Source of the DNA: Euryodendron excelsum
Lineage: Eukaryota > Streptophyta > Magnoliopsida > Ericales > Pentaphylacaceae
NCBI GenBank assembly: GCA_033060915.1
Contig: CM065388.1
Coordinates: forward strand, 39,495,001-39,559,000
Length of the DNA: 64,000 nucleotides
Reading direction: 5' to 3'
Shown piece after piece: positions 34,461 through 46,260 of the stretch. The position numbers and the translations under genes were made by a program. The notes below the pieces were generated by a model. It did not search any database, was not told the DNA's origin, and was given only the letters and a program-made list of their open reading frames with translations. The stretch's first letter is position 1; each line of letters begins with the position of its first letter.

Positions 34461-36053
34461 AATGGTGTATCATGAATTTGAGCAAGTTTGAGACTTTTTC
34501 CTTAGTTGGGATAAACCGATCGAGTTGAGTTTATTCTTGTAATTATTCATTGGTTAATAGTGCTGAGTGCATTAGGGTTATGCGCAGCCCCGTGTTTTTT
34601 CTCCTTAATTTAGGGTTTTGACGCAAAAATTTTATGTGCATTGTCCCTTTAATTTATCGCTTTAAAATTGCATGTTGTATTGACATACTTAAGAGATTGA
34701 CCTGTCATTATAGTCGAATAAACAGGATAATTGATCAACTCAAATGCAAAGCCACGTCCCCATGCCATTTCAACAATAACTTGGAGTAAATGGTTTAGCA
34801 GGCAGTGCACCCTTAACTTCTCCACCTTTCGTATTGGTTGGTCCAATGAAGATAAGTGCCTTGTTTTCTAGTGTATGTATCTCTTAATCTTTGAGCAATT
34901 AGATATTGTTCATTTTTTTTTTTTTTTGAAAAAGACATCCTAACAGGTTAAGCTGTAAAGAAAGGGCCCAACAATGTATATTAAACTTTCAAACACCTTT
35001 TCTCGTGTGTAACCCTACCTCACCCATAGAAATGCTACACACAAAGATAGAAAAACTAAATGTAGACGGAGAGACTAGAATCCAAGACCTCTTCCTAACC
35101 CGAGCTCTAATGTCATATTAAATCACCACTTACCTAAAAGTTAAGCTGTTAGGAAGAATTTCAACAATGCATATAAAGTTTTCCAACACAAAAGATCTTA
35201 ACTTCTAGTTTCATGCTTTTTCATCCATTTCATGTTTACCACAACATGGTCACAGTACATATTACAATACAAAATAGAGAGCGTAGTCATTCAAAGCACG
35301 CACAATATTAAATAATATATACAATCAGCAAAATTAAAATCTCCAGACAGCACATAGAGTAACTAGCCAACACGCATTGTGTAGAGAGCTCATGTCTTAT
35401 GCGTAGGAGCATCCACTGCAAATACAAAGTCCAAGAGCAATTAAAAAACTTATTCCAAATTAGTTAACCTAATAATAACTGGCAAGCAACTACTAATTTA
35501 TAAATAAAACAATTCAACGGTTCATAGGGTTGTAGGGAAATTAAAGGAAATAAATCTGTCTAGTATCTTTGAGCTAATTGAAAAGCAAAATATGAGGCAA
35601 CCATTTCATGGGCCTTCATCAGAGATCAATTCTACACCACTTGTATGAATTCTGAAGAGAGAACAGAAAAACAAAACTCAAGACAAGCACTACAAAACAA
35701 AACTCAATTTCCATTAAAGAAAAATAGAAAAGAACTAAATAAATTAATCAAAGCTGGTTTTTGGAATGTGCAGTTGGTTAAAGATCAATAGCACTTAAAG
35801 TTAGTTGGTGGATTTTATTTAGACCTTTGTAAAGTTGTCTATTTGGGGTAGCACTAGAGATTACTACATAAATTTTCGACTTGAAGATCCAACCCAGCCA
35901 GCTCTGCCATGACAAACTTAAAATGATTAGGAAATAGAGAAGAACCAAAGGCAAGCATATATGCGCTCAACTGAAGGAAGGTGCAAGAATTATCCAACCT
36001 AAATGCAAAGACAAAAATGAAAAAAGATTCATACATAAATACATACATACCAG

Positions 36054-39000
36054 TTAGTATTGCAACTTTCTTTGAAATCTAGCTACAAGCACTGTTGCTG
36101 TCACATAGAACCAATCTTTTATGTGGTCCAAGAACTTGAAATAAGCGTGTCTCCATGGACCGTTGAGTAGCAGAGTGCCAAAGACCCCCCAAAATCCAAG
36201 AGTGAAACCAAGCCCCATGCTAACATAAAACCCTGGGGTTATGAACCTGTCCTCGTCTTCATGAATGTTGTTGTATTTGCCGCGATTAGCTAAGGAAGGA
36301 TCTGGAGTACTAAGTGTTTCATCTCCTGGGCACTTATTTGGAAGTGGAAGGCCACAGAGTCCACGATTCCCCGAGTAAGCAGAGGCTTTAAAGCTCTGCA
36401 ATTGAGTTCCTCTTGGTATACGCCCTGACAAGTTGTTGTTTGACAAATCTAAGACACCAAGAAAATTCAAACGAGCAAGACCTGCAGGAATCTCACCAAG
36501 GAGCTGGTTCTCAGACAAGTCGAGACATTCTAACATCTTCATTTGACCAATCTTCGGAATGATGTTTCCTGTCAGATTGTTTCTTGATAGGTTCAAGGAA
36601 AGCAATTCTACGAGGCTTGAAATTTCTCGGGGAATCTTTCCAGTTAACTTATTACTAGAAAGATCAATCATTCTTACTAGTCCCAAAGTCTGTTTATACT
36701 CCGATTCTTGACCTTTCCATTGCATCAGTGCGTTATCCACATAGTAATTATAATCACTAATATATGTAATTCCCCACAAAAAGAAACTAATTGTTCCACT
36801 TGAGTCTCTCCTTTGAACCAAAGCAGTAAAGTTGTTCAAACATTTTGGTATATTTCCTGATATATTATTCTGAGAGAGGTCCAAGATTTGAATATAGTTG
36901 AGATAGCATACATGTGAAGGTATGCTTCCATGGAACTCATTCAATCTCAGACTAAGAACAACCAAACTGGTAAGGTTCCCAATCCATTCTGGTATTCTTC
37001 CTGATAACTTATTTTCTCCCAGATCAAGTACTTCCAACTGTGTGCAGTTCTTCAAGGACGAAGGCAATTCCCCAGTGAAGTTATTGTTGCGTAGGTGCAA
37101 CGTTTGAACAAGAGATAGGAAGCCCATAGAGTCAGGAATTTTACCAGAGAAATTATTGTTTGCCAAATTAAGAACGAGTAATCCTTCCATTTGCATCCAA
37201 CAATCTGGAAGCTCTCCTGATAATTGGTTGTTTGAAAGGTCTAGAATGGAGATGTCTTCACCAGCATCTTGACATGAGGAAGAGATTGAACCTGAGAATA
37301 AATTTCTGGAGAGAAGGAATACTGCCACATTTGGAGGGAACAGAGGTATTGGACCCGTAAGACGATTAGAGCTTAAATCTATCTCGGGAAAATCAAAGAG
37401 CTTTGATGACAAATCAGGCGCCATGCCATTGAGTTGGTTGGAAGAGAGATTTAGGTACTTTAACCTTGGAGGCAGATCCCAAAACCAATTAGGCACTATA
37501 CCGAAAATCCCCGCATCAGATATATCAAGCTCAGAAAAATTCCTTTGGGTTTGAAGCCATTTCGGAAAACGAGGCCCTAACCGGCAAGATGCCAATCTTA
37601 TGGTATCCAATTGAAAGGGAGGAATCCAATTAGGGCTGAAGTCCAAAACAAGTGAGTTACAAGATAAGTCTAAACCTTTTAAGTTGGAGAGATTCGAGAA
37701 ATGGGCTTCAGTGATTACGCCATCCAAAGAATTATACGGGGCAAGCAAATATTGAAGCTCAGAAAGTTGTCCTATGCTTTTGGGCAGCGTCCCATTTAAT
37801 TGGTTGTGACTAAGATCCAACTCACTCAATGATGAAAATACTGTTAGATCAGGCAATGACCCTGTGATTTGGTTTCCTCCCAAATTTAAAAAAACAAGAC
37901 TGGAACAACATTGTGCAAAACTTTCTGAGACAGACCACCCATTTAATTCATTATACTCAAGAGCCAACTCCCGCAAGGATGAAAATTGTGTAATATCAGG
38001 TAATGAACCCCTGATAAGATTCCCATCTAAGAGCAACATCTGTAGTGAGCTTTCCACCGGGCCGGACAAGTTCTTTAGAATATTTGGAAGCTGCTCGGTT
38101 AAATTGTTAAAGGACAGATCTAATAACCGTAAGCTACTTAAATTCCCGAATGATTTAGGAATGCCACCTTTAATTTGATTCCCATTGAGATCAAGATGTG
38201 CAAGGGAACCCAGACTCCCAAAAGCATCTGGGATCGGACCTTGTAACTCGGTAGAAGAGAGGTCGATCTGAGTAAAGCTCCTACTAAAGTTGAGAAACCA
38301 TTGGAATATAGAAGTAGTGAGATGAAAGCTATTAGACAGATCAAGGACAGCAAGAAACCTTGAAGAATTGGTCACTGCTGGAAGCGAGGAAGGAATGATA
38401 ACAGGAAGTTCACAAGTAGTTAAGTGCAAGTCTGTCAGGAAATGGAGCTTATGAATTTCTTGGACCCAATCAATTGCTTTACTAAGGTTAATGTAGCTCA
38501 AGTCAAGGTGCCTTAATGAAGAAAGTTGAGAAAGCCACTCAAGGTTTTTGACACTTAGAGAATTAAAATCGCCACCTAAACCAAGAGAGATCAAGTTGGT
38601 AAGGTTCCCAAGCTGATCAGGAACTGTGCCAAAGAAGCCAGCATTTGTCAGATTGAGGTAACGTAAATTGCTGAAGGAACCAATGAACTCGGGGATGCGG
38701 GCACCAAAATCACTGTAACTAAGGTCTAAGTAATTCAAGTGTTGCAATGCAAGCAATGAAGGAGTGATATTACCTCTCAGAGGATGACCATAGTCAGAAG
38801 GCAAATAAAGCATGACCACATGACCAGTTTGATTGTTACATTGGACTCCTCTCCATTTGCAGCAATCTCTCTTTTCTTCTTCAATCCCCCAAGAAGAGAG
38901 ATATTCATAATCATCTACGAGGCCTTCTTTAAATTTCAGCAGTGCGTGTCTCTCCTCATCTATGCACCTCATCATGTTAGCATTTCTAGCTCTTGAATTG

Positions 39001-39092
39001 GCTATAACGGTTGGATTTAGGCACAATGAAAGAACAAGAAGAAGCACATGGAAAAGTAGAAAATACCCTCCACCAGACATTTTGATCAACAT
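36054..39092 (-). CDS. EIX2-like leucine-rich-repeat receptor-like protein, copy B (intact)
   Basis: This single-exon frame codes for about 1012 residues. The frame is open to 39194, but a TATA box at 39154-39162 lies inside that stretch, so I take the ATG at 39092 (a second ATG is at 39080). Order: signal peptide (FLLFHVLLLVLSLCLNP), N-terminal cap with paired cysteines (MMRCIDEERHALLKFKEG, RDCCKWRGVQC), nearly 30 leucine-rich repeats of the L-x-x-N-x-L-x-G-x-IP type, an island segment (DNALMQWKGQESEYKQTLG) before the last repeats, a C-terminal cap (CGLPLPNKCPGDE), an acidic stretch (NIHEDEDRF), one membrane helix with GxxxG-like spacing (GLGFTLGFWGVFGTLLL) and a short tail. There is no kinase. 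Such RLPs act at the plasma membrane and generally need SOBIR1-type partners; EIX2-like members sense microbial proteins. The ligand here is unknown. Confidence 0.94.
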   Translation of the reverse strand: MLIKMSGGGYFLLFHVLLLVLSLCLNPTVIANSRARNANMMRCIDEERHALLKFKEGLVDDYEYLSSWGIEEEKRDCCKWRGVQCNNQTGHVVMLYLPSDYGHPLRGNITPSLLALQHLNYLDLSYSDFGARIPEFIGSFSNLRYLNLTNAGFFGTVPDQLGNLTNLISLGLGGDFNSLSVKNLEWLSQLSSLRHLDLSYINLSKAIDWVQEIHKLHFLTDLHLTTCELPVIIPSSLPAVTNSSRFLAVLDLSNSFHLTTSIFQWFLNFSRSFTQIDLSSTELQGPIPDAFGSLGSLAHLDLNGNQIKGGIPKSFGNLSSLRLLDLSFNNLTEQLPNILKNLSGPVESSLQMLLLDGNLIRGSLPDITQFSSLRELALEYNELNGWSVSESFAQCCSSLVFLNLGGNQITGSLPDLTVFSSLSELDLSHNQLNGTLPKSIGQLSELQYLLAPYNSLDGVITEAHFSNLSNLKGLDLSCNSLVLDFSPNWIPPFQLDTIRLASCRLGPRFPKWLQTQRNFSELDISDAGIFGIVPNWFWDLPPRLKYLNLSSNQLNGMAPDLSSKLFDFPEIDLSSNRLTGPIPLFPPNVAVFLLSRNLFSGSISSSCQDAGEDISILDLSNNQLSGELPDCWMQMEGLLVLNLANNNFSGKIPDSMGFLSLVQTLHLRNNNFTGELPSSLKNCTQLEVLDLGENKLSGRIPEWIGNLTSLVVLSLRLNEFHGSIPSHVCYLNYIQILDLSQNNISGNIPKCLNNFTALVQRRDSSGTISFFLWGITYISDYNYYVDNALMQWKGQESEYKQTLGLVRMIDLSSNKLTGKIPREISSLVELLSLNLSRNNLTGNIIPKIGQMKMLECLDLSENQLLGEIPAGLARLNFLGVLDLSNNNLSGRIPRGTQLQSFKASAYSGNRGLCGLPLPNKCPGDETLSTPDPSLANRGKYNNIHEDEDRFITPGFYVSMGLGFTLGFWGVFGTLLLNGPWRHAYFKFLDHIKDWFYVTATVLVARFQRKLQY

Positions 39093-39153
39093 CAAGCAAT
39101 CTGTACTTACACTTCCGGTTTTTGTCCAATAGTTTAAAGCCATGCCATTGCCA

Positions 39154-39162
39154 CTATTTATA
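39154..39162 (-). promoter_or_regulatory. TATA box of RLP copy B
   Basis: The minus strand reads TATAAATAG, 62 bp before the ATG at 39092. It decides against the longer frame starting at 39194, which lies upstream of it. Confidence 0.65.
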
Positions 39163-39341
39163 TCGGAAAATGAGAGACTTGTCTTTGTGGACATGGATAG
39201 TTTTTATAATTGTTTATATCATGATGTAACTTTTTTATTTTTAAGCAAAACACGTCTAGAATTAAATATAAGAACAACAAAATGCATTACACCTATTGCA
39301 CAAAGCCAAGCTAGAAGTTCTTATTACACAATCACTTTCAT

Positions 39342-39447
39342 ATATTGCGTTGACGAGTCAATGGGTGAAAACTTGTGAAAAACCATAATGATGTACAAGC
39401 AGAATATTGCGTTGACGAGTCAATAGGCGAAAACTTGTGAAAAACCA
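39342..39447. repeat. 62-bp direct repeat upstream of RLP copy B
   Basis: ATATTGCGTTGACGAGTCAA recurs with a 62-bp shift and a following GAAAACTTGTGAAAAACCA. Copy A has one unit (near 23648-23690), so this is a local duplication in copy B. Confidence 0.75.
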
Positions 39448-40942
39448 TTAACCCTTTTAAAACATAATCACTTTCATACATCGTAAACACGGCAAGAAAA
39501 AGCTTAATTTTAATTTCAAACATCATAAATATAGCAAGAAGAAGCTTATATAAAATCCAAGTCCCACGAAAATAGCAACATAAATCATGCGTAAACGGAG
39601 ATTTTTTTTTCTCCAAACTTTTTGGAAAATAAAAAATTTAAATAAAAATCAAAAGAAATATAATCAATCAATTAACTTGTTCAGAAAACGCATCACTTAT
39701 TTTTATTGAGCAATTGCGAAATTTTGATTCGTTTCAAAAGTCGAAAGGACGAATCAAGCTTATATTATTCAAAAGACCTTCCACCAATATTGATCAATAT
39801 CAAGCAATCAGGATTTACGCTTCTTGAGATTTTTTTTTTAAAGATAATTTTCATGCAGTAGTCAATGTTTATATCTTCAGCTTCACCGCAAATTGGAAAA
39901 TGACTTCGGCTCGTGGAAACACAAGTTTTACGCTAAAGACTTTTCTGGTGAAGGACTCAGTCTTGTGCTGGCCCAGCTGATGGGAAGCAGTAATGAAATT
40001 TAATGAAATAACTCTTCTTTTGAGCTTCCGAAAGGTAGAGGGTCTCTCGAGTGAAATTAGAATTGAAACACTTAGTTTGCTACCCATGCTTAGTTAAATT
40101 GAGCTAGTCCAAGTCATTAAAAAAGAGAAGAAGAAGAAAAAGGAAAAGAAAATGATGAAAATTGGCATTTTCGTAAAGTAAATATACCTCCAATAGTAAT
40201 TTACCTTTTCTTAAAGTAATTAATGAGGCTTTGTTGCTGGCATCACCAAGATATAATTATTAGAGGAAACCTTTTTAAGGCCTTCAAAATAAGGGTGCTC
40301 GAGCTACAATGTCGATCAATACACTTCCTCTAGGTCTTGAGTAATTGTAGGTCTACTCCAATTATTTTCTAGATCTTATTAAGACGAATAATAAAGCACA
40401 AAGAAAATCACAAATCAATGTCCTACACCTTATATTTCCCAAAAATGAAAGAACAAAGGAGTCCCAAGTAGTCAAGATCTTCCTCAAAGTTATCTGTGGT
40501 TGTTATGCAACTCTGTTTTTTCGTTGTTCACGTTAAGGCCAAGTACATATTGAAAAATGTATTCTTTAATAAACGGTGAAAAACTTTGTAGAAACTTTAT
40601 AGAAAAGTTGTTCAAGGCAATTGAGTGTTTACCAAGATAAGATGATTGATAAACGACGTATGCAACTATCCCAATATGCTTGATCTTCATTAAGAATGAA
40701 TTCTCAAATGAGCTTTCGAGCACAATTTTTCAATTACTCGGGTAAATGGTGCATGGAACTTGGCTAATATGCGTTTCGATTGCCCTAGGTAACTACCAAT
40801 TCATATCAACAAGATAATTTCATAGACTATCTTTCCCAAAAATGAAAGAACAAAGGAATCACAAGTCAAGGTCAAGCTCAAAGTCATCTGTGGCTATGAT
40901 GCAACTCTATTTTTCCATTGTTCGTGTTAAGGCCAAGTTCAT

Positions 40943-42590
40943 ATTTGAAAACGAATTGGTGAGCAACAACTTCCTGAAAACTTCGTAGAAAAGCTGTTTA
41001 TGTGAATTGAATGTTTACCACGATAAAGCTGCATTGCGTTTCTACAACACTAAGATGATTGACAAATGGAGTATGCAACTATGCCAATATGTTTGAGCTT
41101 CATTAAGAATGAATGGTCGAATGTGCTTTTCAGCACTTTGCTTTTCAATTTTTTTAGTAGATGGCGTATGCAACTTTGCTAATATGATTTTTGGTTGCTT
41201 TATGTAACTATCAATTTACATCAACAAGACAATTTCATAGATCTCATCTTTCCCAACATTGAAAGAACATAGGAATCACAAGAATCAGACGTTTTGTGTT
41301 GGCCACTTTCCGTCGCAAATAGTGGAGTAGCTGTTGCAAATACGACAGCTATACTTTTTTGCAACGGTCGTGTGATGGCAAAATTGGTGAGACAAATGCT
41401 ACGGCTAATTTTTTGTGATGGCAAATTAACTATCGCAAATACCCTGACGCCCCAGCCACCTTTTTAGTGATGGGAGAAGTGGTCGCAAATGCTAGTCATA
41501 TAATTTAAGGGGTCTGATGGAACCACAGATGGAATCAAGTCACGTCCAGTTACTGAATTAACTAAAGGGTCCAAGCAATCCTGAAGCACAAGCATGGGTG
41601 AATTAACAATTCCATTGATGCTAGATCCTTTCAAGCATTTTTCAAGCAATTAAAATTGTTCATCTTTATTCTGCATATGCCATGATATAACCAAACAACC
41701 ACAACAGAAAAGCCTCATGAAGTGAAAAGTACATAATTAGGTGCCATGTATATTCAACAACACCGTACATGAGAGTCCTCACATGAAATATGCTGAGCTC
41801 AACTTTAATCAGTGAATCACTTGTCAAGCTCAAAAATCCATGAAGCTTCATAAGGAGTACTGCCTACATGAGTTATGTAAATCAGATGAAGATCAGTACT
41901 GCCTACATGGTCTTAACAGCTTCAAATAGAAACAGCGCAATGACTTAATTGATTGCATGAGATAATTAACAAAGCAAAAAGAAACACTGAAACATGAAAG
42001 CAAATATGTCCAGATAACCTTCATTTCCACAACTATCTGGAGAGCCGCAATGCAAACTAAACTGTACGAGTCTATGACTTTGCTCCAAGCAAAAATATAA
42101 GACAAAAATGAAAACTTTCAGAGTCCTCTAACTTCTCCAAACTTTTTTTCTAGGAATTCCACAAGAAATACATACAATACCAAAAGTGGTGGAGAATTTT
42201 TTATTAAAGCTTCACAAATCCACAAGAATCAGCACGAATTACAGTATAACAAAAAATCTAACCATAAGTCAATAATAGCTCAAAAAAATAAGTTCCACGA
42301 AAAATTCGTATTTGTTCACCTCTTTCTTGATAGCACTACGATCAGATCTAAAATTAGAAAGGAAAGAAAGAAACGGGAAAAATCACATTAAAATCATTAA
42401 TGATAAGAGGAGAGAAGAAAATGACTAACCTGTACAAATTTACCTGAAAATTCCAGAAACCATGGTGAGCTCTATGGAATGTTCGGATCGAAGATGGAGG
42501 AAGTCGGATCGGAGAAATACGGCCAAACTCAAAAATGCAGACCATGTTTTCCGATTTGTCTACCTCAGAACCCTAGATCTCCTTGGCATC
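40943..42590. other. Upstream modules and an unidentified exon-like stretch
   Basis: 40943-41280 repeats the RLP-upstream modules. 41281-41490 holds phrases such as TTTTTGCAACGGTCG and TTTTTGTGATGGCAAA, as seen near ends of some CACTA-type elements, but no pair of ends was found. On the minus strand 41649-41464 is a 61-codon frame (KCLKGSSINGIVNSPMLVLQ) that looks protein-like but that I do not recognise. At 42470-42440 an ATG is followed by a good splice donor (TTTTCAG|GTAAATTT). Together these may be the 5' end of a gene on the minus strand. Confidence 0.35.
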
Positions 42591-43430
42591 TGTGGGTGGG
42601 TAAATTTCGGCCAATAAAAATTGACACCTGTCAAATGAAGGTGTAAGAAAATGTATAAGTTGGCCAATTAACTTTGCCACGTGTCTCGTGACTCAAAATT
42701 ACATTGATTGGTAAACCAAATGTCTGTCATTTGTCAAATTTATGCAATCAAGTCTTTGGCTAATTAAATTATAATATTTGTTATATGGGGTTCACAAGAA
42801 AAAAATATAAATATGTCTTTCAATTAAAATTAGATATGTGTCATTGATTATCTTTCAAATAAAGTATTAATTATCTTTATTTATCATAAATAGAGATAAT
42901 TATTTCAAATCATTAATTATCTTAATTTATTAATAAATGGAGATAATTATCTCAAATAATTGATTATCTTTACTTATTTTGGAGATAAATAGAGATAATT
43001 ATCTTAAAAGATTAATTATCTTTATTTATTATTATCTCCAGAATAAATAGTAGTAATTATCTTAAAGAGATACAAAGTTATCAAGAGACTTTCCATCCTA
43101 TTCTATAAATGGAGATGACCACCCAGAGAAAAAGAATACAAAAACAAGCTTGAAGACACCAAAGTTCTGACAGATTGAAACTTCTAAAGTTTGAAGGACT
43201 CTCTCATTCAAGCATCTTCTTCGTTCAAGATTGAAGAAGGCCCTGCTACCCAGATTCAAGATCAAGCTGCAAGCTCTCGAATCTACCATCAAAGTAAAGA
43301 ATCAAAGGATTATTTCTATCATTAGAAATTGTAACAGAGATTGTATTCCGCTCTTTCAAATATATATAAAAATTCATTTGTTGCTACATTTTCTTGTCTT
43401 GAATTTCGAACTCGAAATTTGTGTGTTACA
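42591..43430 (+). repeat. 5' LTR of Tat element 3 (840 bp)
   Basis: It starts TGTGGGTGGGTAAATTTCG and ends GTGTGTTACA. It aligns along its length with 56684-57528. A TATA box (TATAAAT) is at 43104-43110; the right LTR has TCTAAAT there. The middle is full of AATTATCTTTATTTAT variants. Confidence 0.88.
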
Positions 43431-43502
43431 AATTTCTTAAAGGCAAGGATTAGTCATTGACCAGTTGCAAAATACATTAAGAAATCATTACTATTGAATT
43501 AT

Positions 43503-43803
43503 AAAAAATAAAAAAAACAAGTTTGAAGACACCAGAGTTTTAACGGATTGAAACTTCTGAAACTCGAAAGACTCTCTCATTCAAACATCTTTTTCGTTCA
43601 AGATTGAAGAAGGCTCTGCTATCCAAATTCGAGATCAAGCTATAAGCCCTCAAATCTACCATCAAAGTGAAGAATTAGAGGATTATTTTTTTCATTAGAA
43701 AATATAATAGAGATTGTACTCCACTCCTTCAAATATATATAAAAATTCATTTGTTGCTACATTTTCTTGTCTTGAATTTCGGACTCAAAATTTGTGTGTT
43801 ACA
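43503..43803 (+). repeat. Extra partial copy of the LTR 3' part
   Basis: This stretch repeats 43137-43430 (GTTTGAAGACACCAGAG ... GTGTGTTACA) with substitutions. About 70 bp of other sequence (43431-43502) separate the two. The primer site follows this second copy, so the 5' end of the element has a full LTR plus an extra LTR tail in tandem. Confidence 0.85.
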
Positions 43804-43830
43804 AATTTCTGGCACGCCCGGTGGGACCAT
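43804..43830 (+). other. Primer binding region, Tat element 3
   Basis: TGGCACGCCCGGTGGGACC follows AATTTC after the LTR tail. It resembles the TGGCGCGCCCGGTGGGAC stretch common after 5' LTRs of this element class (from memory). The tRNA is not assigned. Confidence 0.6.
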
Positions 43831-43865
43831 CTCTACCTTGTCAAATCAATCAAAGCAACTTCGAA

Positions 43866-46260
43866 ATGGCTTCCAAGAATGATAGTTCGAAGGCTACCGA
43901 AACCAAGACTGGAGGTGCTAAATCTTCAACTACTGGTAAGGATGGCTCAGGATCTACTGCTCAAGGCACTAGTCTTGTAACTCGAAGCAAAGCAAAGGCT
44001 ACAGTTGAAGCACTAGCACAAACCTCGGTTTTGCCTAAACAACTCCTTGTTTTTGGTTTGATCCAACGAAGGCGTTGAGAACTTCTTTATTCTTGTTAGA
44101 GGGCGAGAAAGAAACTGCTACACCAGGGGCAGGAAAGGATGCAGCTACAAAACCTGAAGAATCTGATCATAGAGAAAATGACGATGCAAGTAGCTCTAGT
44201 CCTACTTCTTCTGCTCGTACTCCCAAATTGAAGCTTAACATGCTTGACGCTCCCACTAGTTATCTCGGTTTTATTGCCATGCCAGTCATGACAACTAATG
44301 CTCTTGCTATGGAGGAACAGATCGCTCTCCTAGCTAAAACTGTTGAAGGACTATGCAAGGTTGTTCAAGATCGTGATGTTCAAATGACATTAGTGTTGAA
44401 CAAGATAAAAACTATCGGTGAGACAAGCCAAGCTGATACTAACCCACCACCAAAACCTCAAAATGTTATTGAGTCTTCTGATAAACAAAAAGAGACGTAA
44501 AACTTGCAAGTCTCAGCTGATGGCGCAATCCCTGTCGATCAATTAAAGGAGATCATCTTAGGCGCCATTAAAGACAAATATGAGGAAATCCCAAAATCTT
44601 CCCTCACTTATGCTAAGCCTTACACCCGGAGGATTGATCAACTGAGGATACTTGTTGGTTACCAACCACCAAAATTTCAACAATTTGATGGTAAAGGTAA
44701 CCCTAAACAATATGTTGCACACTTTGTGGAAACATGCAATAACGCTGGCACTGATGGAGATCTGTTTGTCAAGCAGTTTGTTCGAACCCTCAATGGTAAT
44801 GCCTTTGATTGGTATTGTGATCTAGAGTATGGCACTATTGATAGTTGGGAGCATCTCAAACAAGAATTTCTAAATCGTTTATACAATACTCATTGTACTG
44901 TGAGTATGATCAAGCTTACCAACTTTCGCCAATGGAAAGATGAGCCGGTCATTGACTATATTAACCGATGGAGAAACTTGAGCCTCAACTGTAAAGATGG
45001 GCTATGCGAGACTTCCGCAATCGAAATGTGCATTTAAGTCATGCAATGGGGTTTACACTACATTCTTCAAGGGATCAAGCCTAGAACTTTTGAAGAATTG
45101 GCTACACATTCACATGATATGGAACTCAGCAAAGCTGCAAATGGAAGTCAAGGACCATGTTTCCAAGATTCTCGCAAACTGGGAAATAAACCAGACACCC
45201 GCAAAGAGGGCAAGTCTTTCTCCAAGGTAGGCGGTAAAGAGTCAATGGCTGTGATCACTGCACCAGTCAAGATCTCCACTAAACCGAATAAGAAAGAAGC
45301 AGAGAAAGGTGATTCTGCCCAAGGGAAATGGAGGAAGAAACTCACTTTACAAGAAATGCAAAACAAAGAGTACCCCTTTCCTGATACTGAAGTCCCTAAG
45401 ATGCTTGAACAACTATTAGAATTGAAGATCATTGAACTCTCAGAAATGAAACGGCCTGAGGAGGCTAGAAGGGTTCATGATCTGAACTACTGCAAGTATC
45501 ATAGGCTAGTTAGTCATTCGACTCAACGATGTTTTGTCCTCAAAGAAAAGATTGTAGAGTTAGCTAGCGAAGGAAAGATCTCGCTAGAGGAAGAAAAGGA
45601 AGTGGCAGCGGCAAACCAAATTGCTATTGTTTTTTGATCTTTGGGTCCTACAATGCTCCAAGAAGGAACTCAGAGACTTGAAAGATCTGTCCCTAAGTCA
45701 CAAAGATTGAGAGTTCAGTTTGGATCATTTGATCCAGTTGACATAACGACGCCGTTCCACCATGCTTCTACACAATCATCCCCAACTAGGGGCAATACTT
45801 GTCAAGCGGTGGAATTTGTTAACATGGATGATGAAGGATGGACCCTTCTCACTCGTAAAAAGAAGAGAAAATCAAAGTTATGTTGCCCTCAGCACCTACA
45901 ATCAAGGCAAAGTCTGAATAGGTCCAATACAAGAAGGCAACGAAGAAAGAGGAAGACTTAGAAGGTAATGCCAACTTCACCAAATGATTCATTCATCCAC
46001 AAGCTGTGCATTCCTATCACTTTGTGGGAATTCTTACCAGAATCTATACGCAATGTTGGTTGCTCTTCTCATCATAAAGTTGCGTGCAATGTTGTAAATG
46101 CTAAAGAGTCTCTTGAGCATGAAGATGAGTCACCATCTTCACCTACGCATATGCTGGTTGAACTCGGTTCCCAATCTTGTGCTAACAATTGTGTTGCCTG
46201 CATGTCAGCTATCACGTTTTCAGACGAAGATTTGTTGCTTGGTTTAACACCACATAATTG
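43866..46260 (+). pseudogene. gag of Tat element 3 (broken)
   Basis: The ATG at 43866 opens MASKNDSSKATETKTGG. After a frameshift near 44075 and a stop at 44498 comes the gag core (QFDGKGNPKQYVAHFVETC, AFDWYCDLE, LKQEFLNRLY) at about 44690-44890. The finger [14 protein letters not shown] is at about 45490-45531. DDEGWTLLTRKKKRK near 45830 and ITFSDEDLLLGL near 46211 are typical spacers before the protease. At least four breaks lie within it. Confidence 0.85.

Larger units (their letters stand above)
34461..40942 (-). repeat. Duplicated RLP block, copy B
   Basis: It matches 13201-26416 without the insertions found there. It starts in the match at AATGG (34461), which is also the base run next to the gypsy LTR in copy A, and ends near 40942. 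It holds the intact RLP gene. It lacks about 500 bp and 1.2 kb of upstream sequence found in copy A. Confidence 0.88.

Noticed and set aside
36054..39092. Receptor kinase
   Set aside because: After the membrane helix only about 35 residues remain, so there is no kinase; it is an RLP.
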